A stretch of 64,000 nucleotides of DNA from Atopobiaceae bacterium (GCA_017941705.1 JAGAVX010000138.1:29752-93751), one strand, 5' to 3'; positions 1 to 7,813 are shown, counted from the stretch's first letter. Program-made: numbers and translations. Notes: generated by a model not told the origin, from the letters alone.

Positions 1-476
1 GTCTGCAGACCCTGGTGTCGAACGACGCGAACATCGAGCGCGCAGTCAAGGACGCCGACCTTGTCATTGGCGCCGTCCTGATTCCTGGCGGCTCTACGCC
101 CAAGCTGTTCAAGAAGGCCTACCTGCCCGAGATGAAGCCTGGTGCGGTGTTTGTGGACGTCGCCATCGACCAGGGCGGCTGCGGCGAGAGCTCCCATGTC
201 ACCAACCATGATGACCCCGTCTATATCGAAGATGGTGTGGTGCACTACGCCGTTGGCAACATGCCTGGCGCCGTTGCGCGAACCTCGACCATCGCACTGA
301 CCAACGCCACGCTGCGCTATGGCCTCGAGATTGCCAGCAAGGGCCTCGAGAAGGCCGTGGCTGACAGCGATGTCATCGCATCGGGCGTCAACTGCTACGA
401 CGGCAAGATCTGCTGCAAGAACCTCGCAGACAGCTACGAGGGCTACGACTACGAGGACATCAAGACCCTCGTGTAG
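1..476 (+). CDS. ald: Alanine dehydrogenase, 3' part (5' end outside window)
   Basis: This is the C-terminal 157 residues, read from position 3; the start lies upstream of the window. Alanine dehydrogenase oxidatively deaminates L-alanine to pyruvate and ammonia with NAD+. The visible part matches the end of the nucleotide-binding domain and the C-terminal helices: VIGAVLIPGG, VDVAIDQGG, HYAVGNMPGAV and TSTIALTN are family hallmarks. The C-terminus ends DIKTLV before TAG at 474-476, about the usual family length. A strong intrinsic terminator follows directly, so it is the last gene of its transcript. The fit is very close and an alternative function is unlikely. Confidence 0.95.
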   Translation, partial: LQTLVSNDANIERAVKDADLVIGAVLIPGGSTPKLFKKAYLPEMKPGAVFVDVAIDQGGCGESSHVTNHDDPVYIEDGVVHYAVGNMPGAVARTSTIALTNATLRYGLEIASKGLEKAVADSDVIASGVNCYDGKICCKNLADSYEGYDYEDIKTLV

Positions 477-499
477 TCAGTCAGGCGAATCTGATTGGG

Positions 500-533
500 T
501 GGGCGGCATGAATCACATGCCGCCCATTTTTTT
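500..533 (+). terminator. Intrinsic terminator after ald
   Basis: GGGCGGCATG (501-510) pairs perfectly with CATGCCGCCC (516-525) across a 5-nt loop, with one further T-A pair outside. Seven T residues follow (527-533). It ends the ald transcript. Confidence 0.93.
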
Positions 534-539
534 GGCGAT

Positions 540-1129
540 GGGCTACGCAGGGACAGCGTTAGGAAGTCGGTTTGACCCACTTTGCGACTCTCAACGGTAG
601 GCATTGTGCCTTAAGCGGTAATTTTGCTTAAATGACCACTAATCACTGTACATTTGAGCAAAGTCGGTTATAGTGAAGTCAGTAAAAAGAGCTGCCAGAG
701 AGGTAGCCGACCGAGGGGGTGATGCCGATGTACAGTGAAGAGAATCATATGGATCCCGCGGCTGACATTGCGCGCCCCATCTTCGAGTAGACCCGCTTAA
801 AAGGGGTTTCGTAAGCGATACGAGCATCGCACAGTCAGACAGAGATCGACAGACGGCAGGTCCGATGTCACCGCGCAGGATCAACATCACGTAGGCAGGC
901 ATAGTAGTGGGTGCCTAGCAGTGCGTACCAGGTTTTGTGACACAGCCCACGAGTCGCACTTCCCGAGAAGGCGGCTGACCTCAAGGGGATGATTCCAAAG
1001 GGCTAAGTACGAATCCGCGGGATGCGGAAGAAGGAATTCCAGGAGGGTGGCTGACGAGCCACCCTCCTTCTTTTGCCCTACGACCTTGATTGATGGCAAC
1101 CGAAAGCAGGGTGAATCTCCCCCACCTCG
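540..1129. other. Gene-poor region with an orphan transcription signal
   Basis: No convincing protein gene lies in these 590 bases. On the plus strand there is a possible -10 (TATAGT, 669-674) with a weak -35 (TGTACA, 647-652). Next comes a purine-rich SD-like stretch at about 709-717 and a 22-codon reading frame from ATG 722 to TAG at about 790, then a strong terminator at 1041-1074. No plus-strand gene follows until 1824. This could be a small RNA of roughly 390 nt or the leader of a decayed gene. I compared it by eye with T-box, tmRNA, RNase P, SRP and M-box signatures and found no match. Confidence 0.35.
1041..1074 (+). terminator. Strong orphan intrinsic terminator
   Basis: AGGAGGGTGGCT (1041-1052) pairs perfectly over 12 bp with AGCCACCCTCCT (1057-1068) across loop GACG, followed by TCTTTT. 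It works in the plus direction, yet no plus-strand gene ends here. Confidence 0.85.
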
Positions 1130-1372
1130 TCAGTTACGAGACTCTCCAGTAAGCTCGTCTCGCACGACCCTGCGAAGCTCCTCCTCAGCTGCCACCACAT
1201 CGGCCTCGCTTCCTGATGCGCGAGCAGCCCTAAATGCGTTGATAGCCTTGAAGAAGTCGGATTCCAGGGGATCGTCATCGTCCTGCGCCGCGTCATCGAA
1301 TGCCGTGTTCAGGCCCGTCTGCCCCAGCAACCCCTTCAGCTCCGCCGCAAGCTCGTCGTTGCTCTTGCTCAT
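1130..1372 (-). CDS. Small acidic hypothetical protein
   Basis: This is an 80-residue soluble protein rich in Asp, Glu and Ala, with no signal peptide or membrane segment; I do not recognise a family. It has helix-forming stretches around DELAAELKGLLG and FFKAINAFRAARA, with an acidic run (QDDDDPLESD) between them. I chose ATG 1372 over the GTG two codons upstream because GGGAG lies six bases before it, whereas it would abut the GTG. It follows the next small gene by 9 bp on the same strand, so the two are probably co-transcribed. Function unknown. Confidence 0.65.
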   Translation of the reverse strand: MSKSNDELAAELKGLLGQTGLNTAFDDAAQDDDDPLESDFFKAINAFRAARASGSEADVVAAEEELRRVVRDELTGESRN

Positions 1373-1381
1373 TGCCACTCC

Positions 1382-1633
1382 CTAGCATCCCATAATGCAC
1401 GTACCGCCCGTGCTCGGACGATTGCGGTCGCTCAGCACGTAGCTATGGGCGGCGCTGCGCATATTGCACTCCGCAAGCTCAAGCTCTCCGTCGATATAGG
1501 GTTGATACATGTCGTCGACACCCTTAGAAAAGCCCGAAACGCCGTCGCAGTCGTCACCCCACGACAGTGCCGCCTGAACGATGGCGATCCTCTCCTCGCG
1601 TGTCGTGTCCTTGATCAGCTTGCTCTTTGGCAT
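1382..1633 (-). CDS. Conserved small hypothetical protein (MPKSKLI family)
   Basis: This is an 83-residue protein starting MPKSKLIKDTTREERIAIV. From memory, this N-terminus recurs in small conserved proteins of clostridia and coriobacteria that are sometimes mislabelled as PurH; true PurH is a large bifunctional enzyme, so that label should not be used. The central MYQPYIDGELELAE segment is also typical. Cysteines occur at DDCDG, AECNM and the C-terminal CIMGC, which could suggest metal binding or redox chemistry, but this is not proven. A good SD (GGAGGGGG) precedes ATG 1633. It lies 9 bp upstream of the acidic small gene. Confidence 0.75.
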   Translation of the reverse strand: MPKSKLIKDTTREERIAIVQAALSWGDDCDGVSGFSKGVDDMYQPYIDGELELAECNMRSAAHSYVLSDRNRPSTGGTCIMGC

Positions 1634-1774
1634 ACTCGGCCCCCTCCGTCTTTAACTCGAACCTGTTAAGGATACGCCAAGGGCGGGCCTGACGCCGCCC
1701 GGAATGGATTCTTATCGTCCAGAGTCTGCGAGGTCCCAACGCTGACGGCCTTTCTTCCGAAGGGGAATTCTCGC

Positions 1775-1805
1775 TTGACCATGACGCTACGTCATGGTTC
1801 ATACT
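1775..1805 (+). promoter_or_regulatory. MerR-type promoter with palindromic operator
   Basis: The -35 TTGACC (1775-1780) and -10 CATACT (1800-1805) are separated by 19 bp, the overlong spacing typical of MerR-activated promoters. A perfect inverted repeat fills the spacer: ACCATGACG (1778-1786) and CGTCATGGT (1790-1798) around CTA. The start codon of the regulator follows at 1824, so the leader is very short. This points to autoregulation by DNA untwisting, as known for the MerR family. Confidence 0.85.
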
Positions 1806-1823
1806 CATCGTGAGGTGATACCA

Positions 1824-2600
1824 ATGGACGCAACGACCTACAGCATCAGCGAGCTTGCAAGCCTGAGCGGCACCAGCGTGCGAACGTTGCACCACTACGA
1901 CCATATTGGGCTTCTGGTGCCACGGCGCATGGAGAACGGCTACCGCGCGTACGGTGAGCAGGAGGTCAGACGGTTGCAACAGATTCTGCTCTGGCGGACG
2001 TGCGGAATCGAGCTCAAGCGCATCAAGTCGCTGTTGGATGACCCAGGTTACGACGAGTCAGTCGCACTGCGCAGCCAGCTCGACGTGCTGGTGCATAGGC
2101 GCGAGCAGATAGACAGAACCATAGAGAACGTGAGGGACACACTTAGGAGTTTGGAGAAGGGAAACAGCATGACCGATAGTCAGCGTTTTGAGGGGCTCAA
2201 GCGCAAGGCAATCGAAGACAACGAGCGAGCCTATGGAGGGGAGGTGCGCGCCCGTTTTGGCAACCACGCCGCAGACGAAGCAAACGCCGCCCTGCTCGCC
2301 ATGGACGAAGGGACCTGGAACGACATGAGCGCATTGGAAGAGCGCATCAAGGAGCTGCTTACGGCCGCCATGGCCACAGGAGACGCCAAGGGGCAGGAAG
2401 CGCAGGATCTCGTCCGTGCCCACGCCCGCTGGCTCTCCCTCCACTGGGGAGATGGCGCATACAACGTCGAGGCTCATCGCGGCCTCGCAGACGGCTATCT
2501 GGCTGACCAGCGCTTTGTCACCTATTACGACACAGCGTGCGGCAATGGCGCGACGCAGTTCCTGCACGATGCCATACTGGCCAATACGACAGCCGACTAG
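1824..2600 (+). CDS. TipA-like MerR-family regulator with antibiotic-recognition domain
   Basis: This is a 258-residue transcription activator. Residues 1-70 form a MerR winged helix (YSISELASLSGTSVRTLHHYDHIGLLVP, then RRLQQILLWRTCGI). A dimerising coiled coil follows at about 75-112. Residues 116-258 match the TipAS thiopeptide-binding fold (TDSQRFEGLKRKAIEDNE, WLSLHWG, YDTACGNGATQFL). ATG 1824 was chosen because GAGGTG sits six bases upstream and the -10 overlaps any earlier start. An in-frame internal ATG at 2169 has AAGGG seven bases before it and would give a 143-residue drug-binding domain alone, like TipAS of Streptomyces. Its promoter carries its own palindrome, implying autoregulation. 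The ligand is unknown. Confidence 0.9.
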   Translation: MDATTYSISELASLSGTSVRTLHHYDHIGLLVPRRMENGYRAYGEQEVRRLQQILLWRTCGIELKRIKSLLDDPGYDESVALRSQLDVLVHRREQIDRTIENVRDTLRSLEKGNSMTDSQRFEGLKRKAIEDNERAYGGEVRARFGNHAADEANAALLAMDEGTWNDMSALEERIKELLTAAMATGDAKGQEAQDLVRAHARWLSLHWGDGAYNVEAHRGLADGYLADQRFVTYYDTACGNGATQFLHDAILANTTAD

Positions 2601-2640
2601 GCGGACCGGACGAAACGCCCGCGGGATGTCCGCATCTAAG

Positions 2641-2673
2641 CGTGCGGCCCTACCATCAAGGCAGGGCCGCACG
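2641..2673. terminator. Hairpin between convergent genes
   Basis: CGTGCGGCCCT (2641-2651) and AGGGCCGCACG (2663-2673) form a perfect 11-bp stem with an 11-nt loop. It lies between the convergent tipA-like gene and livF. There is no T-tract on either strand, so it is a candidate rather than a certain terminator. Confidence 0.5.
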
Positions 2674-2725
2674 TCGCACACACAATCAGGCGCACCTGTC
2701 TGGGCGCGCTGACCACAACCTAGGG

Positions 2726-3433
2726 TCAGCCGCCAAGATACGCCTTGCGCACGTCATCATCGACCAGCAGCTCGGAGCCGGTGCCCGTCTTGACCACACG
2801 GCCGGTCTCGAGCACATAGCCACGGTCCGCGACCGAAAGCGCCATGCTCGCGTTCTGCTCGACCAGAAGCACGGTCGTTCCCATCTCGTTGAAGACCTTG
2901 ATGATGTCAAAGATCTCCTGCACCAAAATGGGCGCAAGTCCCATGGAGGGCTCGTCGAGCATCATGAGCTTTGGCTTGGACATGAGAGCACGACCCATGG
3001 CGAGCATCTGCTGCTCACCGCCAGAGAGGGTGCCCGCGCGCTGGTTGCGGCGCTCCTTGAGTCGAGGGAAGCGGTCGTAGACCACGGTACGCATCTCGGT
3101 CGCCTCTGCATCCGTGCGGATGAAGGCACCCATCTCGAGGTTCTCGCGCACCGTGAGGTCCTGGAACACGCGTCGCCCCTCGGGGCACAGCGCGATGCCC
3201 TTGGAGACCATCTTGTGTGCAGGGATGCCCACGAGGCTCTCACCCTCGAACTCGACACTGCCCGAGCGAGCCTTGAGCAGGCCCGCAACCGTATTGAGGG
3301 TCGTCGACTTGCCGGCGCCGTTCGCACCGATCAGCGTGACGATCTCTCCCTCCTGGACCTCGAACGAGACGCCCTTCACCGCGTGGATCGAGCCGTAGTA
3401 CACGTTGAGGTCTGTGACCTTAAGCATTGCCAT
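2726..3433 (-). CDS. livF: Branched-chain amino-acid ABC transporter ATPase LivF
   Basis: This 235-residue ABC ATPase is one of the two cytoplasmic motor subunits of the Leu/Ile/Val uptake system. Walker A is GANGAGKST (36-44). The signature LSGGEQQ and the Walker B with LDEPSMGLAP are intact, and LLVEQNA marks the switch region. The LDEPSMGLAPILV context and compact length are diagnostic of LivF rather than LivG. ATG 3433 has AGGGGG five bases upstream. It is the last gene of the livJHMGF order, 9 bp after livG. Confidence 0.95.
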   Translation of the reverse strand: MAMLKVTDLNVYYGSIHAVKGVSFEVQEGEIVTLIGANGAGKSTTLNTVAGLLKARSGSVEFEGESLVGIPAHKMVSKGIALCPEGRRVFQDLTVRENLEMGAFIRTDAEATEMRTVVYDRFPRLKERRNQRAGTLSGGEQQMLAMGRALMSKPKLMMLDEPSMGLAPILVQEIFDIIKVFNEMGTTVLLVEQNASMALSVADRGYVLETGRVVKTGTGSELLVDDDVRKAYLGG

Positions 3434-3442
3434 CGCTGCCCC

Positions 3443-4411
3443 CTAGTCCTGCTTGCCGAGATAGGCCTCGACCACTTGCGGGTTGGCCTGGATCTCCTCG
3501 GGCGTTCCCTTGGCAATGACCTTGCCAAAGTTGAGCACCACGATGCCCTCGCAAATTCCCATGACCAGGTCCATGTCGTGCTCGATGAGCAGCACGGCGA
3601 TCTGGAAGTCGTCACGGATCTTGACGATGTTGTCCATGAGCTCTTCGGTCTCGACCGGGTTCATGCCCGCAGCCGGCTCGTCGAGCAGCAGCAGCTTGGG
3701 ACCAGTCGCAAGCGCACGTACGATCTCGAGCCTGCGCTGGGCTCCGTAAGGCAGCGAGCCCGCGATGTCATTGGCGTTGTCAGCCATGTTGAATACGTCG
3801 AGCAGCTCGAGCGCACGGTCGTGGAACTCCTTCTCGGAGAGCCAGTAGCGGGGCATGCGGAAGATACCGCTCCACATGCCGCAGTCGACCTGGTTGTGCA
3901 GGCCAATCTTTACGTTGTCCTCGACAGTGAGGCTGTCAAACAGTCGGATGTTCTGGAAGGTTCGCGCGATGCCCTCTCGCGAGACGCGCGCGGTATCCAT
4001 GCCCGCCGTGTCCACACCATCGAGCAGAATCGTGCCACGCGTGGGCTGGTACACCTTGGTCAATAGGTTGAAGACCGTGGTCTTGCCTGCGCCGTTGGGG
4101 CCGATGAGACCGGCGATCTCGGTCTTTCCCACCATGAGGTTGAGGTCCTCGACAGCCTTGAGGCCACCGAAGTCGATGCCCAGATGACGGCACTCGAGCA
4201 CAGGAGTCTTGAGTGCGTCGCGCTCCGGCACTAGATAGTTGTTGGGCGGTGCGACCATCTTGGTGCGCTGTCGCTTTGGATGGGTCTCCCGTCCTTGCTC
4301 GACCCCTGCCGCAGCGGCACGTTCGCTCTGTGCCTTGTAGGTCCCCTCGGTACGCCCCCCAACGGGAGCGCTGCCGCTTTGCACCTTGTAGGTCTTCTCG
4401 TCGCGCGTCAC
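3443..4411 (-). CDS. livG: Branched-chain amino-acid ABC transporter ATPase LivG, N-terminally extended
   Basis: This 322-residue ATPase partners LivF. The ABC core begins near residue 69 (TPVLECRHLGIDFGG), with Walker A GPNGAGKTT at 104-112, a LivG-type LLLLDEPAAGMNP Walker B, and the H-loop LLIEHDMD. The first 68 residues are a polar extension absent from usual LivG; it contains a degenerate repeat (TYKVQS at 7-12, TYKAQS at 24-29). GTG 4411 overlaps the livM stop codon (GTGA) and is preceded by GGAGGTG, which supports the long form. A start at Met52 (4258) would give a near-normal length. The core assignment is firm; the extension is what is unusual. Confidence 0.92.
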   Translation of the reverse strand: MTRDEKTYKVQSGSAPVGGRTEGTYKAQSERAAAAGVEQGRETHPKRQRTKMVAPPNNYLVPERDALKTPVLECRHLGIDFGGLKAVEDLNLMVGKTEIAGLIGPNGAGKTTVFNLLTKVYQPTRGTILLDGVDTAGMDTARVSREGIARTFQNIRLFDSLTVEDNVKIGLHNQVDCGMWSGIFRMPRYWLSEKEFHDRALELLDVFNMADNANDIAGSLPYGAQRRLEIVRALATGPKLLLLDEPAAGMNPVETEELMDNIVKIRDDFQIAVLLIEHDMDLVMGICEGIVVLNFGKVIAKGTPEEIQANPQVVEAYLGKQD

Positions 4412-5496
4412 TGGGCGTCACCTCCCTCGATGGCATCGCCAAGCGCCTCGTCGTCGTCCTTGCGCGAAAGGCGTCCGCGCAGGCCGTCGATCGCCATGCG
4501 CACCTGGGCGTTGTTGGAGAACAGCATGACGGCGATCAGCACGATGGCGTAGATGAGCATGCGGAAGTCACCGATGAAGCGCAGCTTCTCGGGAAGGATC
4601 GTGAGCAGCGCCGCCGAGATGATGCCCCCGCGGATGTTGCCCATGCCGCCCAGAACCACGAATACCAGAATCAGGATCGAGGTGTTGAAGTCAAACTTCT
4701 TGGGAACGATGGACGAGAAGTTCATCGCGTAGAGCGCACCCGCCATGCCAGCCAGCGCGGCTGCCACGACAAACGCCATCAGGCGGTACTTCGTGGTGTC
4801 GATGCCCACGCTCTCGGCTGCGATGCGGTTGTCACGGACGGCCATGATGGCACGACCGGAGCGGCTGTTGACGAGATTGGTCACCACGAAGAGCGTGAAC
4901 AGTACGAGCAGGAAGCCCGCAATGAACGACGAGAGCTTCTCGATGCCCACGGCCCCCTGGGGACCGTTGATGAGCACCTTGCCTCCGTTCATGCCGAGCG
5001 ACGCGGTATCCTTCATCGAGAAGTGAAGGCTGCCGTCATAGCCGACATAGAGGTTGTTGAGCAGGTTCTTGATGATCTCGCCAAAGGCGAGCGTGACGAT
5101 GGCGAGGTAGTCACCCTGCAGACGCATGACCGGAATGCCCACCAGCACTCCCGCGAGGGCAGCGAAGCACCCGGCGATCAGCATTGCCACCAAAAGCCTC
5201 ACGGGGCCGCTGGTGATTGCGGGAGCAAGTACCTGGGCGGCAACCAGTCCCGTGAACGCACCGACGCTCATGAAGCCCGCGTGACCGAGCGACAGCTCGC
5301 CCGATATGCCTACCACGAGGTTGAGCGAAATCGACAGGCAGATGTAGGCGGTAATGGGAACGAGCAGGCCGATCATCGAGCTCGAGATGGCATGCATCGA
5401 GGCGAGCGCCTGCATGATGACGAAGGCGACGATGACGATGGCATAGGTGATGAGCGTATCGCGCGAAGCCTTGCTGAGGTTCTTGAGTCTATCCAT
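4408..5496 (-). CDS. livM: Branched-chain amino-acid ABC transporter permease LivM
   Basis: This 362-residue inner-membrane permease has about eight to ten hydrophobic segments. It carries the LivM hallmarks: NLVVGISGELSLGHAGFM, the cytoplasmic loop with GDYLAIVTLAFGEI that contacts the ATPases, and LGGMGNIRGG. It forms the channel together with LivH. A charged tail (SRKDDDEALGDAIEGG) follows the last membrane segment. Its stop codon overlaps the livG start, and livH ends 6 bp upstream, so translation is probably coupled. Confidence 0.95.
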   Translation of the reverse strand: MDRLKNLSKASRDTLITYAIVIVAFVIMQALASMHAISSSMIGLLVPITAYICLSISLNLVVGISGELSLGHAGFMSVGAFTGLVAAQVLAPAITSGPVRLLVAMLIAGCFAALAGVLVGIPVMRLQGDYLAIVTLAFGEIIKNLLNNLYVGYDGSLHFSMKDTASLGMNGGKVLINGPQGAVGIEKLSSFIAGFLLVLFTLFVVTNLVNSRSGRAIMAVRDNRIAAESVGIDTTKYRLMAFVVAAALAGMAGALYAMNFSSIVPKKFDFNTSILILVFVVLGGMGNIRGGIISAALLTILPEKLRFIGDFRMLIYAIVLIAVMLFSNNAQVRMAIDGLRGRLSRKDDDEALGDAIEGGDAQ

Positions 5497-5502
5497 GGCT
5501 GC

Positions 5503-6384
5503 CTACACCTTCTCGTGGATCTCTTTGCCGAGCAGGCCGGCAGGACGGATGAGGAGCACCACGATGAGCACGGCAAACACGATCGCATCGGCAAGCTGCG
5601 TCCCAATGTAGGCTTTGGCGAAGATCTCGATGATGCCCAGGAGCACTCCACCGAGTGCTGCGCCTGGAATCGAGCCGATGCCACCGATGACGGCAGCCGT
5701 GAACGCCTTGATGCCGGGAAGCGAGCCCGTCGTGGGCATGAGCGTGGGATAGGTGGAGCACAGCAGCACGCCGGCAATGGCCGCAAGACCAGAGCCGATG
5801 GCAAAGACCATCGAGATGGTCGTGTTGACGTTGATGCCCATGAGCTGCGCGGCGCCCTTGTCCTCGCTGCATGCGCGCATGGCCTTGCCCATCTTGGTGC
5901 GCGTGGTGAACAGCGTGAGACCCACCATGATCGCCACACAGGCCGCAACCGTTACGAGCGAGATCGGGCTCACCGTGAGCTGCCCATTGAAGAGCTTGAT
6001 CGAGGGCAGGTCGAGGATGGAGCGGAACGCCTTGGGATCGGCGCCCCACACCAGAAGCGCCGTGTTCTGGAGGAAGTAGCTCACACCAATGGCGGTGATC
6101 AGCACGGCAAGCGACGGAGCCTCACGCAGGGGCTTGTATGCAAGCCGTTCGACGACGATGCCCAGGCACGTGCAGCCGACAATCGACAGCAACACGGCAA
6201 CCACCGGCGGCAGCCCTAGGTTGTTCATGGCTATGAAGCAGATGTAGCCTCCCACCATGATGACGTCTCCATGGGCAAAGTTGAGCATCTTGGCTATGCC
6301 ATAGACCATCGTGTAGCCCAACGCGATGATGGCGTACACGCTTCCCAGGCTGATGCCGTTGATCATGTTGGTGATGAAGCCCAC
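5503..6384 (-). CDS. livH: Branched-chain amino-acid ABC transporter permease LivH
   Basis: This 293-residue permease is the partner of LivM. Typical LivH features are INGISLGSVYAIIALGYTMVYGI, NFAHGDVIMVGGY and GGIGSIPGAALGG near the C-terminus. I chose GTG 6384, which begins VGFITNMINGI, because AGGAGG sits five bases upstream; a longer frame reaching 6459 adds only unrelated polar residues. A hairpin at 6539-6566 separates it from livJ, which may set a higher level for the binding protein than for the membrane parts. Confidence 0.94.
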   Translation of the reverse strand: MGFITNMINGISLGSVYAIIALGYTMVYGIAKMLNFAHGDVIMVGGYICFIAMNNLGLPPVVAVLLSIVGCTCLGIVVERLAYKPLREAPSLAVLITAIGVSYFLQNTALLVWGADPKAFRSILDLPSIKLFNGQLTVSPISLVTVAACVAIMVGLTLFTTRTKMGKAMRACSEDKGAAQLMGINVNTTISMVFAIGSGLAAIAGVLLCSTYPTLMPTTGSLPGIKAFTAAVIGGIGSIPGAALGGVLLGIIEIFAKAYIGTQLADAIVFAVLIVVLLIRPAGLLGKEIHEKV

Positions 6385-6538
6385 GGTTCCTCCTCTCTTT
6401 CTTGGGGCCGAGCTGACCCTACGACCTTCGCAAGCCGCAGCGTGCTCGCGACACCTCACGCATTATGAGCCTGCCGCATCGCACCCACAGGCGCCATATC
6501 AAAATGTTTTGCAACAGACCAACTTATTCTAACAGCAT

Positions 6539-6566
6539 GCGGAGACCACCGTACGGTGGTCTCCGC
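6539..6566 (-). terminator. Hairpin between livJ and livH (attenuating or stabilising)
   Basis: GCGGAGACCACC (6539-6550) and GGTGGTCTCCGC (6555-6566) make a perfect 12-bp stem with loop GTAC; GCATGC motifs flank it on both sides. No strong T-tract follows on the minus strand. It probably protects the livJ message end or causes partial termination. Confidence 0.55.
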
Positions 6567-6592
6567 TGCAGGCATGCTATGCGGGGACGTGC

Positions 6593-7813
6593 CTACTCTT
6601 CGTCCAGCGGCATGTAGATGCCATTCTCGATGACCATGCCCTTGGGGGTCTTGGTGACCTCACCGGTCGTCGACCAGCTGGACTCGCCCGTCAGGCCGCT
6701 GTAGGTGAAGCTGGAATCGGTGAACTGCGCGATCAGCGCGTCACAGATATCGCTGGCGGTCATGTCGGGCGTGATGCCGGCGGCCTCGATCGCCTGTGCG
6801 ATCGCCTTGACGCAGTCGTAGGCGTCGGCGGCAAACTGGTTGGGGTTCTCACTCGTGCCAGCGGCCTTCTTGTAGGCCTCGACGAAGGCCTTGGTGGCGT
6901 CGTCCTCCGCCGTCGCGACGAAGGGGGTCAGCAGCATGACGCCCTCGGCCAGCGCGGTGTCGAAGCCCTCGAGCGTGAGGATGCCGTCCATGCCGTCAAC
7001 GCCAAAGAACTTGGGAGCATAGTCCTGCTTCTTGGCCTCGGCCAGAATGAGCGATGCGGGCGTGTAGTAGATCGGGAGGAACAGGAGGTCGGCGCCCTTG
7101 CTCTTGGCGTCACCAACCTGAACCGAGAAGTCGGTCTGGTCGTCCGTGAAGGTCTGCGTCGACACGATATCGAGGTTGAGAGCCTTGGACTCGTCGATGA
7201 ACTTCTGGTAGATGCCCGTAGAGTAGGCGTCCGCATTGTTGTAGATGATGGCGATCTTGGTGCCGAGCTTCTTGTCTGCGATGTACTGGGCCGACGCGGT
7301 TCCCTGGTTGGGGTCGGTGAAGCACATCTGGAAGACGTTGTCCTTGCGCGGGTTGTCAGCACCGATCTCCTCGCCGCCGATGACGTTGACGGAGGAGGCG
7401 GACGGGGTCAGCTCGAAGATGCGGTCGGCATTGGTCTCGGTGGAGACGGCCACGCAGGGAGTGGTGGTCGTGGTGCCCACGAGAATCTGCATGCCCCAGT
7501 CCTTGAGCGTGTTGTAGGCGTTGACCGACTTCTCGGGGTCGTGCTCGTCGTCCTGCCAGTTGAGGTCCATCTTGATGGTACCGGCGGCATTGACCTCGTC
7601 GATGGCGACCTGTGCACCGTACTTGGTGGCGTTGCCGTAAATGGCTGCGGCACCCGTCACGGGGCCGATACCGCCGATCTTGAAGGTCGTGCCGTCATTG
7701 GAGGCGCTACCGCCATCAGAAGAGCCGCCGCCGCAACCAGCGAGGACGGCAGAGGCAGCAACGGCACCAGACAGCTGAACAAAGGAACGCCTGGACAGAT
7801 TCAGGGTATTCAT
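6593..7813 (-). CDS. livJ: Branched-chain amino-acid-binding lipoprotein LivJ
   Basis: This is a 406-residue periplasmic-binding-protein-like receptor anchored outside the membrane. Residues 1-27 form a lipoprotein signal with lipobox LAGC (24-27), the Cys being lipidated. A twin-arginine motif SRRSFVQ (7-13) precedes the hydrophobic core, suggesting possible Tat export. The mature part is a type I binding protein (KIGGIGPVTGAAAIYGN, YNNADAYSTGIYQKF, FFGVDGMDGI), preceded by a Gly/Ser-rich linker. AAAGGA precedes ATG 7813. It is first in the liv operon. The substrate class (Leu/Ile/Val or related) follows from the operon rather than from binding residues. Confidence 0.93.
   Translation of the reverse strand: MNTLNLSRRSFVQLSGAVAASAVLAGCGGGSSDGGSASNDGTTFKIGGIGPVTGAAAIYGNATKYGAQVAIDEVNAAGTIKMDLNWQDDEHDPEKSVNAYNTLKDWGMQILVGTTTTTPCVAVSTETNADRIFELTPSASSVNVIGGEEIGADNPRKDNVFQMCFTDPNQGTASAQYIADKKLGTKIAIIYNNADAYSTGIYQKFIDESKALNLDIVSTQTFTDDQTDFSVQVGDAKSKGADLLFLPIYYTPASLILAEAKKQDYAPKFFGVDGMDGILTLEGFDTALAEGVMLLTPFVATAEDDATKAFVEAYKKAAGTSENPNQFAADAYDCVKAIAQAIEAAGITPDMTASDICDALIAQFTDSSFTYSGLTGESSWSTTGEVTKTPKGMVIENGIYMPLDEE

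Noticed and set aside
980..1074. T-box-like AGGGTGG next to a terminator
   Set aside because: The conserved T-box continuation (ACCGCG) is missing, the AGGGTGG is part of the terminator stem itself, and no aminoacyl-tRNA or amino-acid gene follows.
2537..4066. A 509-codon open frame on the plus strand opposite livF and livG
   Set aside because: It is the mirror of the transporter genes. Its composition is His/Arg/Asp-rich and it lacks any domain, whereas the minus strand encodes clear ABC ATPases.
4213..6219. A 668-codon open frame on the plus strand opposite livG, livM and livH
   Set aside because: Antisense of two well-supported membrane permeases and an ATPase. The translation is His/Glu/Arg-rich and repetitive, as expected for complement of GC-rich membrane-protein codons.
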